Shown here: positions 9,154 through 17,582 of the stretch, piece by piece
How the letters are laid out: each line of letters opens with the position of its first letter
How positions within the stretch are numbered: position 1 is the stretch's first letter
Assembly (NCBI GenBank): GCA_964489955.1
Contig: CAZBAV010000005.1
Coordinates: 65,039 to 129,038, forward strand
Direction: 5' to 3'
Source of the DNA: Leadbetterella sp964489955
Lineage (GTDB): Bacteria; Bacteroidota; Bacteroidia; Cytophagales; Spirosomataceae
DNA: 64,000 nt
Made by a program: the position numbers and the translations under genes
Notes under the pieces: generated by a model
What the model saw: the letters and a program-made list of their open reading frames with translations, nothing else
The model's database searches: none
Told to the model about the DNA's origin: nothing

Positions 9154-10794
9154 ATGCGTTTAACTATAGTCCTTCTTTTGTTTGCTTCAGTTTCTTTTGC
9201 ACAAAACACTGTAAAAATCACCTACGAGCGGATTTACAACGACCAGCCGGCTGACAGAGGAACGCACATTGTGGCTTTTGCCAATCAAGAAAAAACGCTG
9301 ATTACTACTGATAAGGTTTTGGAGAAAAAAGCTTCTCTTCCGGCCGAACAAACGGTGTTTTATCCAGCATCCAAGGGATTGCAATACTATGCAGAGCTAG
9401 ATGGCGGAAATACAATCTCGGGACTAGATACGCTTAAATACAAATACGAACTGCTACCCGACACAAAAGAGATTTTGGGTTATAAATGCCAAAAAGCCAA
9501 GATAATCATCAATTCCAACACCATTGAGATTTGGTATACAAAAGAGCTTTCGAACTCGATTGCCCCTGCTCCTATCGGCGTAGACTTGGGTGCTGTTTTG
9601 GAGACCGTTCGGAACGGCAATATGATTACCCGGGCTAAAGAAATAAACAGAAATGCAGTTTTCCCGACCTTGACACAAACCCAAAGTTATGACTTGCTCA
9701 GCTACCGAGATTTGATATGGAAAAGCCGGTTTGTGACCGTGCCCATTTTTGACAAAGAACTAATCAACTGGAACGAAGATACCAAAGCCAAAGAGGGGGT
9801 GATTCGCTTCGCAAACGGAACACTTATCGTAAAAAAGGTAAAATTCCCGGAAATTGGCTCAGACAAAACCATTTTTGTAGAACTTAACCAACGCTCCAAT
9901 GGCGATGCCTACGACCGCACAGGTTCAGTTTTTGTGATTCCAGAGGGACGTGAGAAGAGTTTTTGGGACGGGCTGCAAAACGGAATAAACACATTGCCTC
10001 TCATAAAAGACAGTAAAGAGGGCGAGTATCAGGGTTATACGCTTACGGACAACTATGTCCCCAACGTGGAACTCATGAGATTTTTTACCTCATTTGGTAT
10101 TAATCATTTCAATTACAACAAAATAAAGGGCAAAGAATGGTTAGAATCTACACCTTTCCGTCAGGATATATCAGATTTACGAGTTGTCCTGAGTGGAAAG
10201 GAGCTGTACGTGGGTACATACATTGGTAACTATGACAAAGGCGGGCATGAAGTGAGCTTAGAGATTACTATCCATAATGGCGGAAACAGCTACCATAACT
10301 TTGATTTCACTTTACCGATCTTCAACACCGTAAATGTGATGGAAATGGGCGGACAGAACTATTCTACTCTTTTTGCAGATGAAAAAGGCCTTGAAGTGAA
10401 TTTTACACTTGACAAAGACCTCAAAGCCGCCAAGCTCCGCTACATAACTACCGGTCATGGCGGCTGGGGAAATGGAGATGAGTTTTTGCCGAAGGCAAAC
10501 AAAATTTTTCTGGATAATCTGCTTACGCACAGTTTTACCCCATGGCGACAAGATTGCGGTTCTTACCGTAACTCCAACCCTGTTTCCGGCAATTTTGGAT
10601 CGGGCCTTTCCAGCTCAGATTTGAGCCGCTCCAACTGGTGTCCCGCCACTGTAACTAATCCTGTATTTATAGACCTCGGAGACCTAAAAGCCGGAAAACA
10701 CAGCATTCAGGTAAAAATACCTCAAGGCGAGAGAGAAGGAACCAGCTTTAGTTTTTGGAATGTGAGCGGGATTTTATTAGGTAGTGAAAAGTGA
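9154..10794 (+). CDS. peptide-N-glycosidase F, two-domain (type II-like)
   Basis: This exported 546-residue protein (signal ending SVSFAQ) removes N-linked glycans from glycoproteins by cutting the bond between GlcNAc and asparagine. Residues about 20-165 form a GLPGLI-like beta domain (KYELLPDTKEILGYKCQKAK), and the rest is the PNGase F double jelly-roll. GDAYDRTGSVFV matches the region around catalytic Asp60 of Elizabethkingia PNGase F, so Asp254 is the probable catalytic acid; NGDEF gives Glu443 at the place of Glu206. SSSDLSRSNWCP and DCGSYRNSNP near the end are typical PNGase F motifs. The classical enzyme is about 314 residues; the extra N-terminal domain recalls the bowl-like domain reported for PNGase F-II. 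The downstream lipoprotein gene overlaps its 3' end. Confidence 0.9.
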   Translation: MRLTIVLLLFASVSFAQNTVKITYERIYNDQPADRGTHIVAFANQEKTLITTDKVLEKKASLPAEQTVFYPASKGLQYYAELDGGNTISGLDTLKYKYELLPDTKEILGYKCQKAKIIINSNTIEIWYTKELSNSIAPAPIGVDLGAVLETVRNGNMITRAKEINRNAVFPTLTQTQSYDLLSYRDLIWKSRFVTVPIFDKELINWNEDTKAKEGVIRFANGTLIVKKVKFPEIGSDKTIFVELNQRSNGDAYDRTGSVFVIPEGREKSFWDGLQNGINTLPLIKDSKEGEYQGYTLTDNYVPNVELMRFFTSFGINHFNYNKIKGKEWLESTPFRQDISDLRVVLSGKELYVGTYIGNYDKGGHEVSLEITIHNGGNSYHNFDFTLPIFNTVNVMEMGGQNYSTLFADEKGLEVNFTLDKDLKAAKLRYITTGHGGWGNGDEFLPKANKIFLDNLLTHSFTPWRQDCGSYRNSNPVSGNFGSGLSSSDLSRSNWCPATVTNPVFIDLGDLKAGKHSIQVKIPQGEREGTSFSFWNVSGILLGSEK

Positions 10795-11434
10795 AAAACT
10801 AACAGTGAAAAATATCGCTCTTCTATTTATCGTCAACTTACTTTTTCTCACCTGCCAAAAGAAAGAAGAAAAGAAGTCATTTTGGGATGACTTTTACAAA
10901 ACTCCTTATGTGATTTCTGAGAAGAATAGAGCAATTGTCGAATATCATGATAGCCTAGCCAAACTGCGAGGAACTGACTTAATTCTACCTCCTCTCTATT
11001 TTGGCTCAGATACTTTTGGGCGTGATTATATGTCCTTGAATTTGCTTATTCATCAAAATCGTATTTACCAGTATTTCATCACGTTCCACTATGATTATGG
11101 TTTGGACACGAATAAAGTTATTTTTCAGAACCTAAATCCAGACCGATTGCAAGAAGTTATACATGAAGAAGTTATAGATTTAACATTAAGGTTTATAAAA
11201 AATCATCCTCTAGGTCAAAATAGCGTTGCTGTTTCTTCCTACACCGACACCTTATCTGCTCCTTTTTTTACTACTATAATGGATTCCTTGCAAAAGAACA
11301 CCAACTATTTTGTTGTTCGGAGAATCACTGAAGAAGAACATCACGTGCTGGACGCCAAGACCAAGAATATTCCTTATGACCCCAAAAACTATACATGGAC
11401 TATGAATTATGTATGGTTGCCGTTTGAGAGATGA
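10784..11434 (+). CDS. hypothetical lipoprotein
   Basis: I do not recognise this 216-residue protein. It has a hydrophobic signal (NIALLFIVNLLFLTC) with a lipobox-like LFLTC and then KKEEKK, so it is probably a lipoprotein. No ATG is available; the frame opens with GTG at 10784, overlapping the PNGase F stop, or with GTG at 10805, which gives a shorter and more regular signal peptide (VKNIALL...). The overlap with the PNGase F gene means the two are likely translated from one message. The body is mixed alpha/beta with no motif I can name. Confidence 0.6.
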   Translation: MKSEKLTVKNIALLFIVNLLFLTCQKKEEKKSFWDDFYKTPYVISEKNRAIVEYHDSLAKLRGTDLILPPLYFGSDTFGRDYMSLNLLIHQNRIYQYFITFHYDYGLDTNKVIFQNLNPDRLQEVIHEEVIDLTLRFIKNHPLGQNSVAVSSYTDTLSAPFFTTIMDSLQKNTNYFVVRRITEEEHHVLDAKTKNIPYDPKNYTWTMNYVWLPFER

Positions 11435-11439
11435 GCTTA

Positions 11440-11964
11440 TCAATCTAAAGAACTTATAATAGCAGAATTATTTGTATCCACGAAGTCATCATAATACCAT
11501 TGCAGAAACAGAAGACTTTTGAGCAGGTTAGCATCTGACTGAACTGAACCCTTAAATGCGTAATCCGAACCCCGCACTTTCAGTTTTAAGTCTTGAGTTT
11601 GAGAACTCCTATACGACTGCTTTACCAAGAAGTCTTCCTCTTCAGTAAAAAGATTACTCTTCCGCTTTCTTGTTTTGCCGAGAGCAAAAGCTAATTTCTT
11701 ATCATTGATTTCCATCACTAAAGAATCCTTACCCCAAAAGTCTCCAATAACAGAAACCTTCATTTCGCTTATTTCGCCACTAAAATCTCTAAACTTTACG
11801 GTGTAGTCGGGTTCGCTCTTCTTGGAAAAAAAACCACCGTTTTTCTGAATGATAAATTCTTGTTGGTCTCTGGTTGAGAACTTCTTCTTTCTGTAAATCC
11901 AGCTTTCTTGCCCAAAAGCTGAAGACAAACACAAGACGGAGAGAAGTGTCAAAAAGGATTTCAT
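11440..11964 (-). CDS. hypothetical exported protein
   Basis: This is a 174-residue protein with a clear signal peptide (MKSFLTLLSVLCLSSAFGQ). The mature part is rich in Lys, Phe and Asp with alternating beta-strand patterns (YTVKFRDFSGEISEMKVSV, KLKVRGSDYAFKGSVQ) and reads like a small beta-sandwich. I see no catalytic motif. The stop is six bases from the stop of the preceding plus-strand gene, so the two are tightly convergent. Confidence 0.6.
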   Translation of the reverse strand: MKSFLTLLSVLCLSSAFGQESWIYRKKKFSTRDQQEFIIQKNGGFFSKKSEPDYTVKFRDFSGEISEMKVSVIGDFWGKDSLVMEINDKKLAFALGKTRKRKSNLFTEEEDFLVKQSYRSSQTQDLKLKVRGSDYAFKGSVQSDANLLKSLLFLQWYYDDFVDTNNSAIISSLD

Positions 11965-12069
11965 ACGTTTCTCGTTTTGAATTTAGACTTAGAATTGTCC
12001 GAAACGTTGTCCATTTAACCATTTTATATTTTCTCGATAACTAATTTGAATCAACTATTTAATAAAAAA

Positions 12070-12105
12070 TTTGTTTCTAATTTAAATTATTCTATGTTTG
12101 TAGAA
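12070..12105 (+). promoter_or_regulatory. blaI promoter with embedded operator palindrome
   Basis: TTTG at 12070-12073, a 19-base spacer and TATGTTTG at 12093-12100 form a complete Bacteroidota promoter. The palindrome TTCTA-TGTTTG-TAGAA (12090-12105) covers the -7 element exactly, and a further TAGAAT arm lies at 12122-12127 over the start codon. BlaI/MecI repressors bind short dyads of this kind, so autorepression is the likely logic. Confidence 0.75.
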
Positions 12106-12125
12106 CAAAGAAAACATAACGTAGA

Positions 12126-12494
12126 ATGAGCTTGTCAAAAACCGAAGAACAAGTGATGGAGATTATATGGGAAAAGCACCCTATTTTCTTTAAAGAACTG
12201 CTCCAAGAATATCCCGAACCCAAACCTGCCAGCACCACACTAGCGACTTTGCTGAAACGGATGCAAGAAAAAGGGTTTGTGGGATATCATCTTCGTGGAA
12301 ACTCAAGAGAGTATTTTCCGACGGTAAAAAAGGAAGCTTACTTCAAAGAACATGTAAACGGGCTCATTGATAACTTCTTTGCTGGTTCTCCTATGCAGTT
12401 TGCGTCCTTCTTTACCAAAAGCTCGGGACTAAGCACCGAGCAACTCGAGCAACTTAAAAACATAGTTGAACAAGAAATTAAGAATAAATCATGA
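12126..12494 (+). CDS. BlaI/MecI-family transcriptional repressor
   Basis: The 122-residue protein has the BlaI/MecI layout: an N-terminal winged helix (LSKTEEQVMEIIWEKHPIFFKELLQEYP, then TTLATLLKRMQEKGFVGYH) and a C-terminal helical dimerisation tail (LSTEQLEQLKNIVEQ). In this family the repressor is cut by, or on signalling from, the partner membrane protease and then releases its operator. The stop overlaps the start of the M56 protease gene by four bases. Its own promoter holds a matching palindrome. In Bacteroidota such pairs usually control envelope or stress genes rather than beta-lactamases, and no beta-lactamase gene is nearby. Confidence 0.88.
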   Translation: MSLSKTEEQVMEIIWEKHPIFFKELLQEYPEPKPASTTLATLLKRMQEKGFVGYHLRGNSREYFPTVKKEAYFKEHVNGLIDNFFAGSPMQFASFFTKSSGLSTEQLEQLKNIVEQEIKNKS

Positions 12495-13897
12495 TACCAT
12501 TTATCATCTGTTCAGGAGTATTTCTGCTCATTTACTATGCTTTACTGGTAAAAGAGAAGATGTTTGTGTTCAACCGCATGTACTTATTATTGGCACTAGG
12601 CTTGTCCTTAGTCATTCCATATATTTCGTTTGATTTCACAGAACGTAGGGAATACCAACATATTCCCAATGCCACACAATGGATAGAGCAGGCCACCTAC
12701 CCGCTTAGCATGCCCAATGCGGTTTATGTAGAACCAATACAGCAAGTTAATTATTGGGTTGTTCTATATTGGGCAGTAACGGCAGTGCTCTTAGTGCGAT
12801 TCTCACTAAACCTAAAGAGCATTCTACTACTTATATACAAAAATGAGAAAATAACATCTGGAAAAACGACTTTTGTGCTGCTTAAAAGTTACACCTCATC
12901 TTCTAGCTTTTTACACTACGTTTTTGTGAATAAAACCGACTATTTAGAAAACAAAATACCCGAGGAAGTACTTTTCCATGAAAAAAGACATGGATTGCTC
13001 AAGCATACAATAGACACATTAATCCTAGAAATCGCTCAGGTTTTCGCCTGGTTTAATCCCTTTGTGTATCTATATAAAAGAGCTGGCCAGCTAAATCATG
13101 AGTTTGAGGTAGACGAAAAAGTTGTTCGTCATTTTGGTTCTGCAAGTCGCTATCAATATCTCTTAATCAACCAAGCTGCTAATAGTAGCAAGCTTATACA
13201 CTCGTTCAATTTTGTTCACATTAAAAAACGTATTCTTATGATTACCAGAAATTCGCATCCGCTCATCGTTTTCGTAAAGGCTCTACTTTCTACGACTTTT
13301 GTTTTGGTTGTAAGCTTTCTATTTACCGAAAAAAGCTTCGCACAAAACATAGCACAGCAAACACAAAAGGCTGTTCCTGTACAGATGAAAACACTTGAAC
13401 TCACCAATGAAGATTTAGCAGAATTTAAGGCACTCGAAGCTAAAGCACTTACTCATTCCACTAAAGGGAAGGAGTATAAATTTACGTCGGATGAAACCAA
13501 TCGCATGGGCGATATATACATTAAAATGAGCAAAGAAGAGCAAGAGGCTCAAAAAATCACTCTAATGCCCAATAAAAGAGGTTATGCCAAACCACAACTT
13601 CCAACAAAGGAGCAGTTTGAGGCATTTAAAGACCCAAAAATGTATGGCGTTTGGTTAGACGGAAAACGCATAAAAAACGATGATTTGAACAAATATAAAA
13701 ATACGGACTTCTCAGGTGTATTTGAGAGTATTTTACTTAAAAATGCAGCTCATTATGGTCAATATAAGTATCATTTAGCTCTCACCACACACGAAACTTT
13801 TAAACGAGAGCAAGCGGAAGCAAGAAAAGATCCTTCACACTACATAATATGGTATAAAGAAGAGTATTTCAAACAGATACGAAAAAAGACAAAGTGA
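12491..13897 (+). CDS. BlaR1/MecR1-like M56 membrane protease
   Basis: This 468-residue protein is the sensor protease of the pair. Hydrophobic helices lie at about residues 1-20, 28-45, 85-105 and 255-275, and the zinc site H163-E-K-R-H167 lies in the loop between the second pair, followed by FAWFNPFVYLYKRAGQLNHEFEVDE, a hallmark of M56 peptidases with the third ligand in the NHEFxxDE part. The C-terminal about 190 residues after the last helix (starting KSFAQNIAQQ) are charged and periplasmic and do not look like a penicillin-binding sensor domain, so the signal is unlikely to be a beta-lactam. It should cleave or trigger loss of the upstream BlaI-like repressor. Confidence 0.85.
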   Translation: MIPFIICSGVFLLIYYALLVKEKMFVFNRMYLLLALGLSLVIPYISFDFTERREYQHIPNATQWIEQATYPLSMPNAVYVEPIQQVNYWVVLYWAVTAVLLVRFSLNLKSILLLIYKNEKITSGKTTFVLLKSYTSSSSFLHYVFVNKTDYLENKIPEEVLFHEKRHGLLKHTIDTLILEIAQVFAWFNPFVYLYKRAGQLNHEFEVDEKVVRHFGSASRYQYLLINQAANSSKLIHSFNFVHIKKRILMITRNSHPLIVFVKALLSTTFVLVVSFLFTEKSFAQNIAQQTQKAVPVQMKTLELTNEDLAEFKALEAKALTHSTKGKEYKFTSDETNRMGDIYIKMSKEEQEAQKITLMPNKRGYAKPQLPTKEQFEAFKDPKMYGVWLDGKRIKNDDLNKYKNTDFSGVFESILLKNAAHYGQYKYHLALTTHETFKREQAEARKDPSHYIIWYKEEYFKQIRKKTK

Positions 13898-13905
13898 ATC
13901 GTTAC

Positions 13906-13935
13906 GCAAAAAGGCAGCCTAAGCTGCCTTTTTGC
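13906..13935. terminator. bidirectional terminator between blaR1-like gene and gapN
   Basis: GCAAAAAGGCAGC (13906-13918), loop CTAA and GCTGCCTTTTTGC (13923-13935) form a perfect 13-pair stem with its T-tract inside the stem on both strands. It serves the two convergent genes. Confidence 0.85.
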
Positions 13936-13952
13936 ATATAAAACATAATATC

Positions 13953-15572
13953 TTAAAAAACATACTTAGTACTTAGGAAGTGCGAACGGTGTCCTTCCAC
14001 AATCCAGTTAAAGATATCTTTATTCATATCGGTATCTTTTGTGGCCACTACTGTACGTATGGAGAATGCCCGAAGGGCATCTTCTACAGAAAGGGTTCCT
14101 TCAGCAGAGTCTTTTCTTCCTGTGAATGGGAATGTATCTGGCCCACGCTGACACTGAGCATTGATATTTACACGGCTCACTTGATTTACAAGCGGGTCTA
14201 TTAAATTAGCGATTTGATCCGGATTTGACCCGAAAATACTAACTTGCTGTCCGTGAGATGAATCAATGACATATTGAATGGGTTCTTCTATGTCATCAAA
14301 AGGAACTATAGGAATAAGTGGGCCGAACTGCTCTTCGCTATACACTTTCATTTTATCGTTTACAGGATACAACACTGCAGGATACACAAATGAATTTACA
14401 GTAGTGCCTCCACCTTCGTTTATTACTTCTGCACCGTTAGCTACAGCATCTTCTATACATCCTGCAAGATAAGCCGGCTTCCCCGGTTCAGGAAGAGGCG
14501 TCAGCTGCACTCCGGAATCCCAAGGCATTCCATATTTTAGTTTTTCCAGCTCCTCCACAAAAAGATCTAAGAATCTTCTGGCAATAGAACGATGCACCCA
14601 AATAATTTTTATGGCTGTACAACGCTGTCCATTGAACGAAAGAGAACCCAAAATACACTCCTTTACGGCCAACTCCACATCTGCATTTTTCAATACTATT
14701 CCCGCATTTTTCGCATCCAATCCCAGAACAGCTCTTAAACGGTTCAGCTTAGGGTGCATTTTCTTCAGGTCGGAAGCTACTTTACTAGAGCCAATCAATG
14801 TCAGAACATTGATTTTTCCAGAATGCATTAATGGTGGAACCACGTTTGCTCCACGACCGTAAATGGTGTTTACTACACCTTTAGGAAAGCACTCCTTAAA
14901 AGCTTCCAGCATAGGGTAATGCAAAAGTGTACCGTGCTTAGGTGGCTTAAAGAGAATAGTATTTCCCATCAAAATAGCGGGAATCAGCATAGTATAGGTT
15001 TCGTTTAAAGGATAATTAAAAGGCCCCATACAAAGCACTACACCAAAGGGCGATCTCCGGATTTGTCCTATGATACCTTGTTCTATTCTAAACCTCGAAG
15101 AATTGCGGTCAATATCTTTCAAACAATCTATCGTATCGTAGATATACTCCACCGTACGGTCAAACTCCTTTGTAGAATCTCCTAATGACTTTCCTATTTC
15201 ATACATCAAAAGGCTTACAATTAAGCTCTTCTTCTCCAACATCTTCTTCACAAAATTCTCCATGCAAACAATTCTGTCACCTATACTCATTGTTGGCCAT
15301 TCTCCCCTCCCATTATCATACGCTTTCAGGGCAGCCTCCAAAGCCTCCTCCGCCTCCTTAGCAGTAGCAATTGGGTAACTACCGATTAATAAGCTCTCAA
15401 ATTTTCCATCTTTTTTTGTGTAGATAGGAGAATAGACCTCTTGCAAAGGACCGTCCCATTGGATTATTTGGCCACCCATAAGGTATTCCTTCTGGTGTAC
15501 AGGTTCTAGTTTAAACTGCTCTGGGATTTCTTCAGGGAAAATAGAAGCAATTTTTTCGGATAAGGATTTCAT
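13953..15572 (-). CDS. gapN: NADP-dependent non-phosphorylating glyceraldehyde-3-phosphate dehydrogenase-like aldehyde dehydrogenase
   Basis: At 539 residues this is an aldehyde dehydrogenase of the GapN/ALDH11 group, which oxidises glyceraldehyde-3-phosphate to 3-phosphoglycerate and makes NADPH. The nucleophile is Cys318 in SFNGQRCTA; the EEQFGPLIP motif and the C-terminal RGPDTFPFTGRKDS, typical of GapN, are present. The usual general-base motif LELGGK reads LGLDAK here (residues 283-288), so the Glu is replaced by Gly284. I believe this occurs in a GapN-like branch of Bacteroidota, but I cannot check it. The gene is single, minus strand, with a shared terminator downstream. The name gapN is by homology and the substrate is not proven. 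Confidence 0.78.
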   Translation of the reverse strand: MKSLSEKIASIFPEEIPEQFKLEPVHQKEYLMGGQIIQWDGPLQEVYSPIYTKKDGKFESLLIGSYPIATAKEAEEALEAALKAYDNGRGEWPTMSIGDRIVCMENFVKKMLEKKSLIVSLLMYEIGKSLGDSTKEFDRTVEYIYDTIDCLKDIDRNSSRFRIEQGIIGQIRRSPFGVVLCMGPFNYPLNETYTMLIPAILMGNTILFKPPKHGTLLHYPMLEAFKECFPKGVVNTIYGRGANVVPPLMHSGKINVLTLIGSSKVASDLKKMHPKLNRLRAVLGLDAKNAGIVLKNADVELAVKECILGSLSFNGQRCTAIKIIWVHRSIARRFLDLFVEELEKLKYGMPWDSGVQLTPLPEPGKPAYLAGCIEDAVANGAEVINEGGGTTVNSFVYPAVLYPVNDKMKVYSEEQFGPLIPIVPFDDIEEPIQYVIDSSHGQQVSIFGSNPDQIANLIDPLVNQVSRVNINAQCQRGPDTFPFTGRKDSAEGTLSVEDALRAFSIRTVVATKDTDMNKDIFNWIVEGHRSHFLSTKYVF

Positions 15573-15936
15573 AAAAGTAATTCGGATAAGGAAGATTAAA
15601 CGTAAAAAACGGCCGAATATAAAAGAATAATTTTGTTAAATGATACGGTTGTAATTAAATATTATTTATCAAAATACAATATAAGCAATACATATTCCTT
15701 TAAATATCAAAATTATATATAGTATAATTTATTTTTACAAAATATTCTATACGATGACATCGTTCCCGTGTCTCTTCTGTTATACATCTTCGAATTATTA
15801 CAACACAGAGAAAAATCAAACCTATTATGCTGTTTCCTGCAATGTATTTCCTCCTAAACAATCATAAACTCCTGCCTTAAGCAAGACCACTCTTTTTGTC
15901 TCTTGGCTGCATATATTAGAGGTATCTCCATTTAAG
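15573..15936. other. AT-rich gene-free stretch
   Basis: The 364 bases upstream of the GapN-like gene and before the GH16 terminator hold no ORF of note. The first 150 bases are very AT-rich (runs such as AAATATTATTTATCAAAATACAA) and probably carry the promoter of the minus-strand dehydrogenase gene. Confidence 0.5.
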
Positions 15937-15970
15937 AAAAAAGCCCACCCAATAGTGAAATTGGATGGGC
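15937..15970 (-). terminator. intrinsic terminator of the GH16 gene
   Basis: On the minus strand, GCCCATCCAATT, a short loop and ATTGGGTGGGC form a stable stem directly followed by TTTTTT. It begins about 37 bases after the GH16 stop. Confidence 0.88.
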
Positions 15971-16006
15971 AACTATCTCTCTTCAGAGGTTCTTACTGTA
16001 ATTCGC

Positions 16007-16852
16007 TTACTCTACCTTTTGGTAAACCCTTACATAATCTATTTCGTATTTCAAGGGAAAAGTAGTTTGGCTTGGATCTCCACCGGAAGAACCTAAAGCT
16101 AGGTTTAGGATCAAATATTGGGGATTTTGGAAAGGATTGAAGTCTGTTCCTTTATTCTTCATATCTTTTATGATGGTGGTATTCAAAACTTGTCCATCTA
16201 GTGAAAGTACAATTCTTTCGGGAGTCCATTCCATTTCCCAAAGATGAAACTCATCTTTCCATGCAGTGTTGTCCTTTTCAAAGTCCGTTACGGGCTTTGT
16301 TTGAGTGTTCCATTTTCCGTTACCATCCATCACATTCGCCAAAATGCTCTGCTTCCCTCCGTATATATAGAGTTCCAAAAGATCTATTTCTCCACATTTA
16401 GGCCAGCCAATACCCTCGTTACGCACATTTCCTAAAAACCAAATAGCCGGCCACGAGCCCTTATCGAAAGGCAACTTGGCCCGAACTTGAAACTTACCAT
16501 AGGTCCAAGATTGCTTACCATAGGTCATTAATGACGAAGATGTATATTGGGCGGACTTTCTGCTCTTTTGCCATTCATTTTCCTTCGCCGCAGGGTCATA
16601 ATTAGGGTTTACTACCTCTTCCCTCCTACCCTCTATAATAAGCAAGCCGTCTTTTACGGTAGCATTTTCGGGCTGATACCATTGAAGCTCCTTATTTCTG
16701 ACAAAACCTCGTTCATAATCCCATTTATTCGGATCGGGTTTTCCAGAGTAATCAAATTCATCTGCCCAAACTAACTTATACGTGTCGGTACTATCTGCCG
16801 GCACAGGAGTGACAGTAGCTCCCAAATTGAACAATAGTGATAAAAATAGCAT
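16007..16852 (-). CDS. glycoside hydrolase family 16 endo-beta-1,3-glucanase (laminarinase-like)
   Basis: The 281-residue enzyme has a short signal peptide and a single GH16 jelly-roll. The family signature is complete: E155-I-D157-L-L-E160 in CGEIDLLELY, with nucleophile Glu155 and acid/base Glu160; the ExDxxE spacing is that of the beta-bulge (laminarinase/GH16_3) type. LVWADEFDYSGKPDPNKWDYE at the start and YPLKYEIDYVRVYQ-like strands at the end are also typical. It should cut mixed or beta-1,3-glucans such as laminarin outside the cell. It is a single gene with its own terminator and no extra binding domain. Confidence 0.9.
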   Translation of the reverse strand: MLFLSLLFNLGATVTPVPADSTDTYKLVWADEFDYSGKPDPNKWDYERGFVRNKELQWYQPENATVKDGLLIIEGRREEVVNPNYDPAAKENEWQKSRKSAQYTSSSLMTYGKQSWTYGKFQVRAKLPFDKGSWPAIWFLGNVRNEGIGWPKCGEIDLLELYIYGGKQSILANVMDGNGKWNTQTKPVTDFEKDNTAWKDEFHLWEMEWTPERIVLSLDGQVLNTTIIKDMKNKGTDFNPFQNPQYLILNLALGSSGGDPSQTTFPLKYEIDYVRVYQKVE

Positions 16853-16934
16853 CCTTAGTTGTTTTTAGGCTACTAATTTACGAGCTTCCCTGCTAAAAAT
16901 CACCTTTCAACCAAAACTACAGCTGTTCTTTGCC

Positions 16935-17582
16935 ATGAATAGAGTCGCATTTATATTTATCCTTTTCCTTGGAGGATGTGCTCCCCGCCTCTCCACAATA
17001 GAAAAACCAATTCTTTTTGATGAAGAAAGAAAGCTTCTGTCCCTAGAATACATGAGAGACCGCCATGGCATGGTACAAAGCGAACCAACCATAAAACCAC
17101 AAATGATAGTGTTACATTGGACTGCCATTAATAGCCTTGAAGGGTCCTTCCGTGCTTTTGACCCTGTAAGAATCCCAGGAAGTAGGCAAAACCTGGCAAG
17201 TGTAAATGCTGTAAATGTTTCTGTCCCATACCTTATTGACCGAGACGGAACTATATACAAGCTAATGCCAGACAACTACTTTGGCCGGCATGTAATAGGC
17301 CTAAACCACTGTGCCATAGGTGTAGAAAACGTGGGCGGATCTAAAGAGCCTTTAACCCCTGAACAGATAAAGGCCAACATAAAACTAGTAAAATACCTAA
17401 AGAAAAAATATCCAGCTATAGAATACCTTATAGGACACCATGAGTATACCCGCTTTGAAAACCATCCTCTGTGGAAAGAAAGCGACACTAACTATAGAAC
17501 CATTAAAACCGACCCAGGTGACGAGTTCATGGAGGCTGTTCGGTCAGGTGTAAAAAAACTAGATTTAAAAGGAGCTCCATAG
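16935..17582 (+). CDS. N-acetylmuramoyl-L-alanine amidase (Amidase_2), lipoprotein
   Basis: This 215-residue lipoprotein (lipobox LFLGGC) carries an Amidase_2/PGRP-type domain. The zinc-site elements are His in MIVLHWTA, His in GLNHCAIGVENVG, and the Asp of TDPGDEF at the end; LIGHHEYTRF supplies a conserved catalytic-region histidine. Such enzymes cut the amide bond between N-acetylmuramic acid and L-alanine in peptidoglycan and work in the periplasm in turnover or cell separation. It is divergent from the GH16 gene. It may take part in the same recycling route as the anhydro-MurNAc kinase further on (61.2 kb). Confidence 0.85.
   Translation: MNRVAFIFILFLGGCAPRLSTIEKPILFDEERKLLSLEYMRDRHGMVQSEPTIKPQMIVLHWTAINSLEGSFRAFDPVRIPGSRQNLASVNAVNVSVPYLIDRDGTIYKLMPDNYFGRHVIGLNHCAIGVENVGGSKEPLTPEQIKANIKLVKYLKKKYPAIEYLIGHHEYTRFENHPLWKESDTNYRTIKTDPGDEFMEAVRSGVKKLDLKGAP

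Noticed and set aside
12491..13897. Beta-lactam resistance locus
   Set aside because: The BlaI/BlaR1-like pair has no beta-lactamase neighbour and the sensor end is not penicillin-binding, so resistance cannot be claimed.
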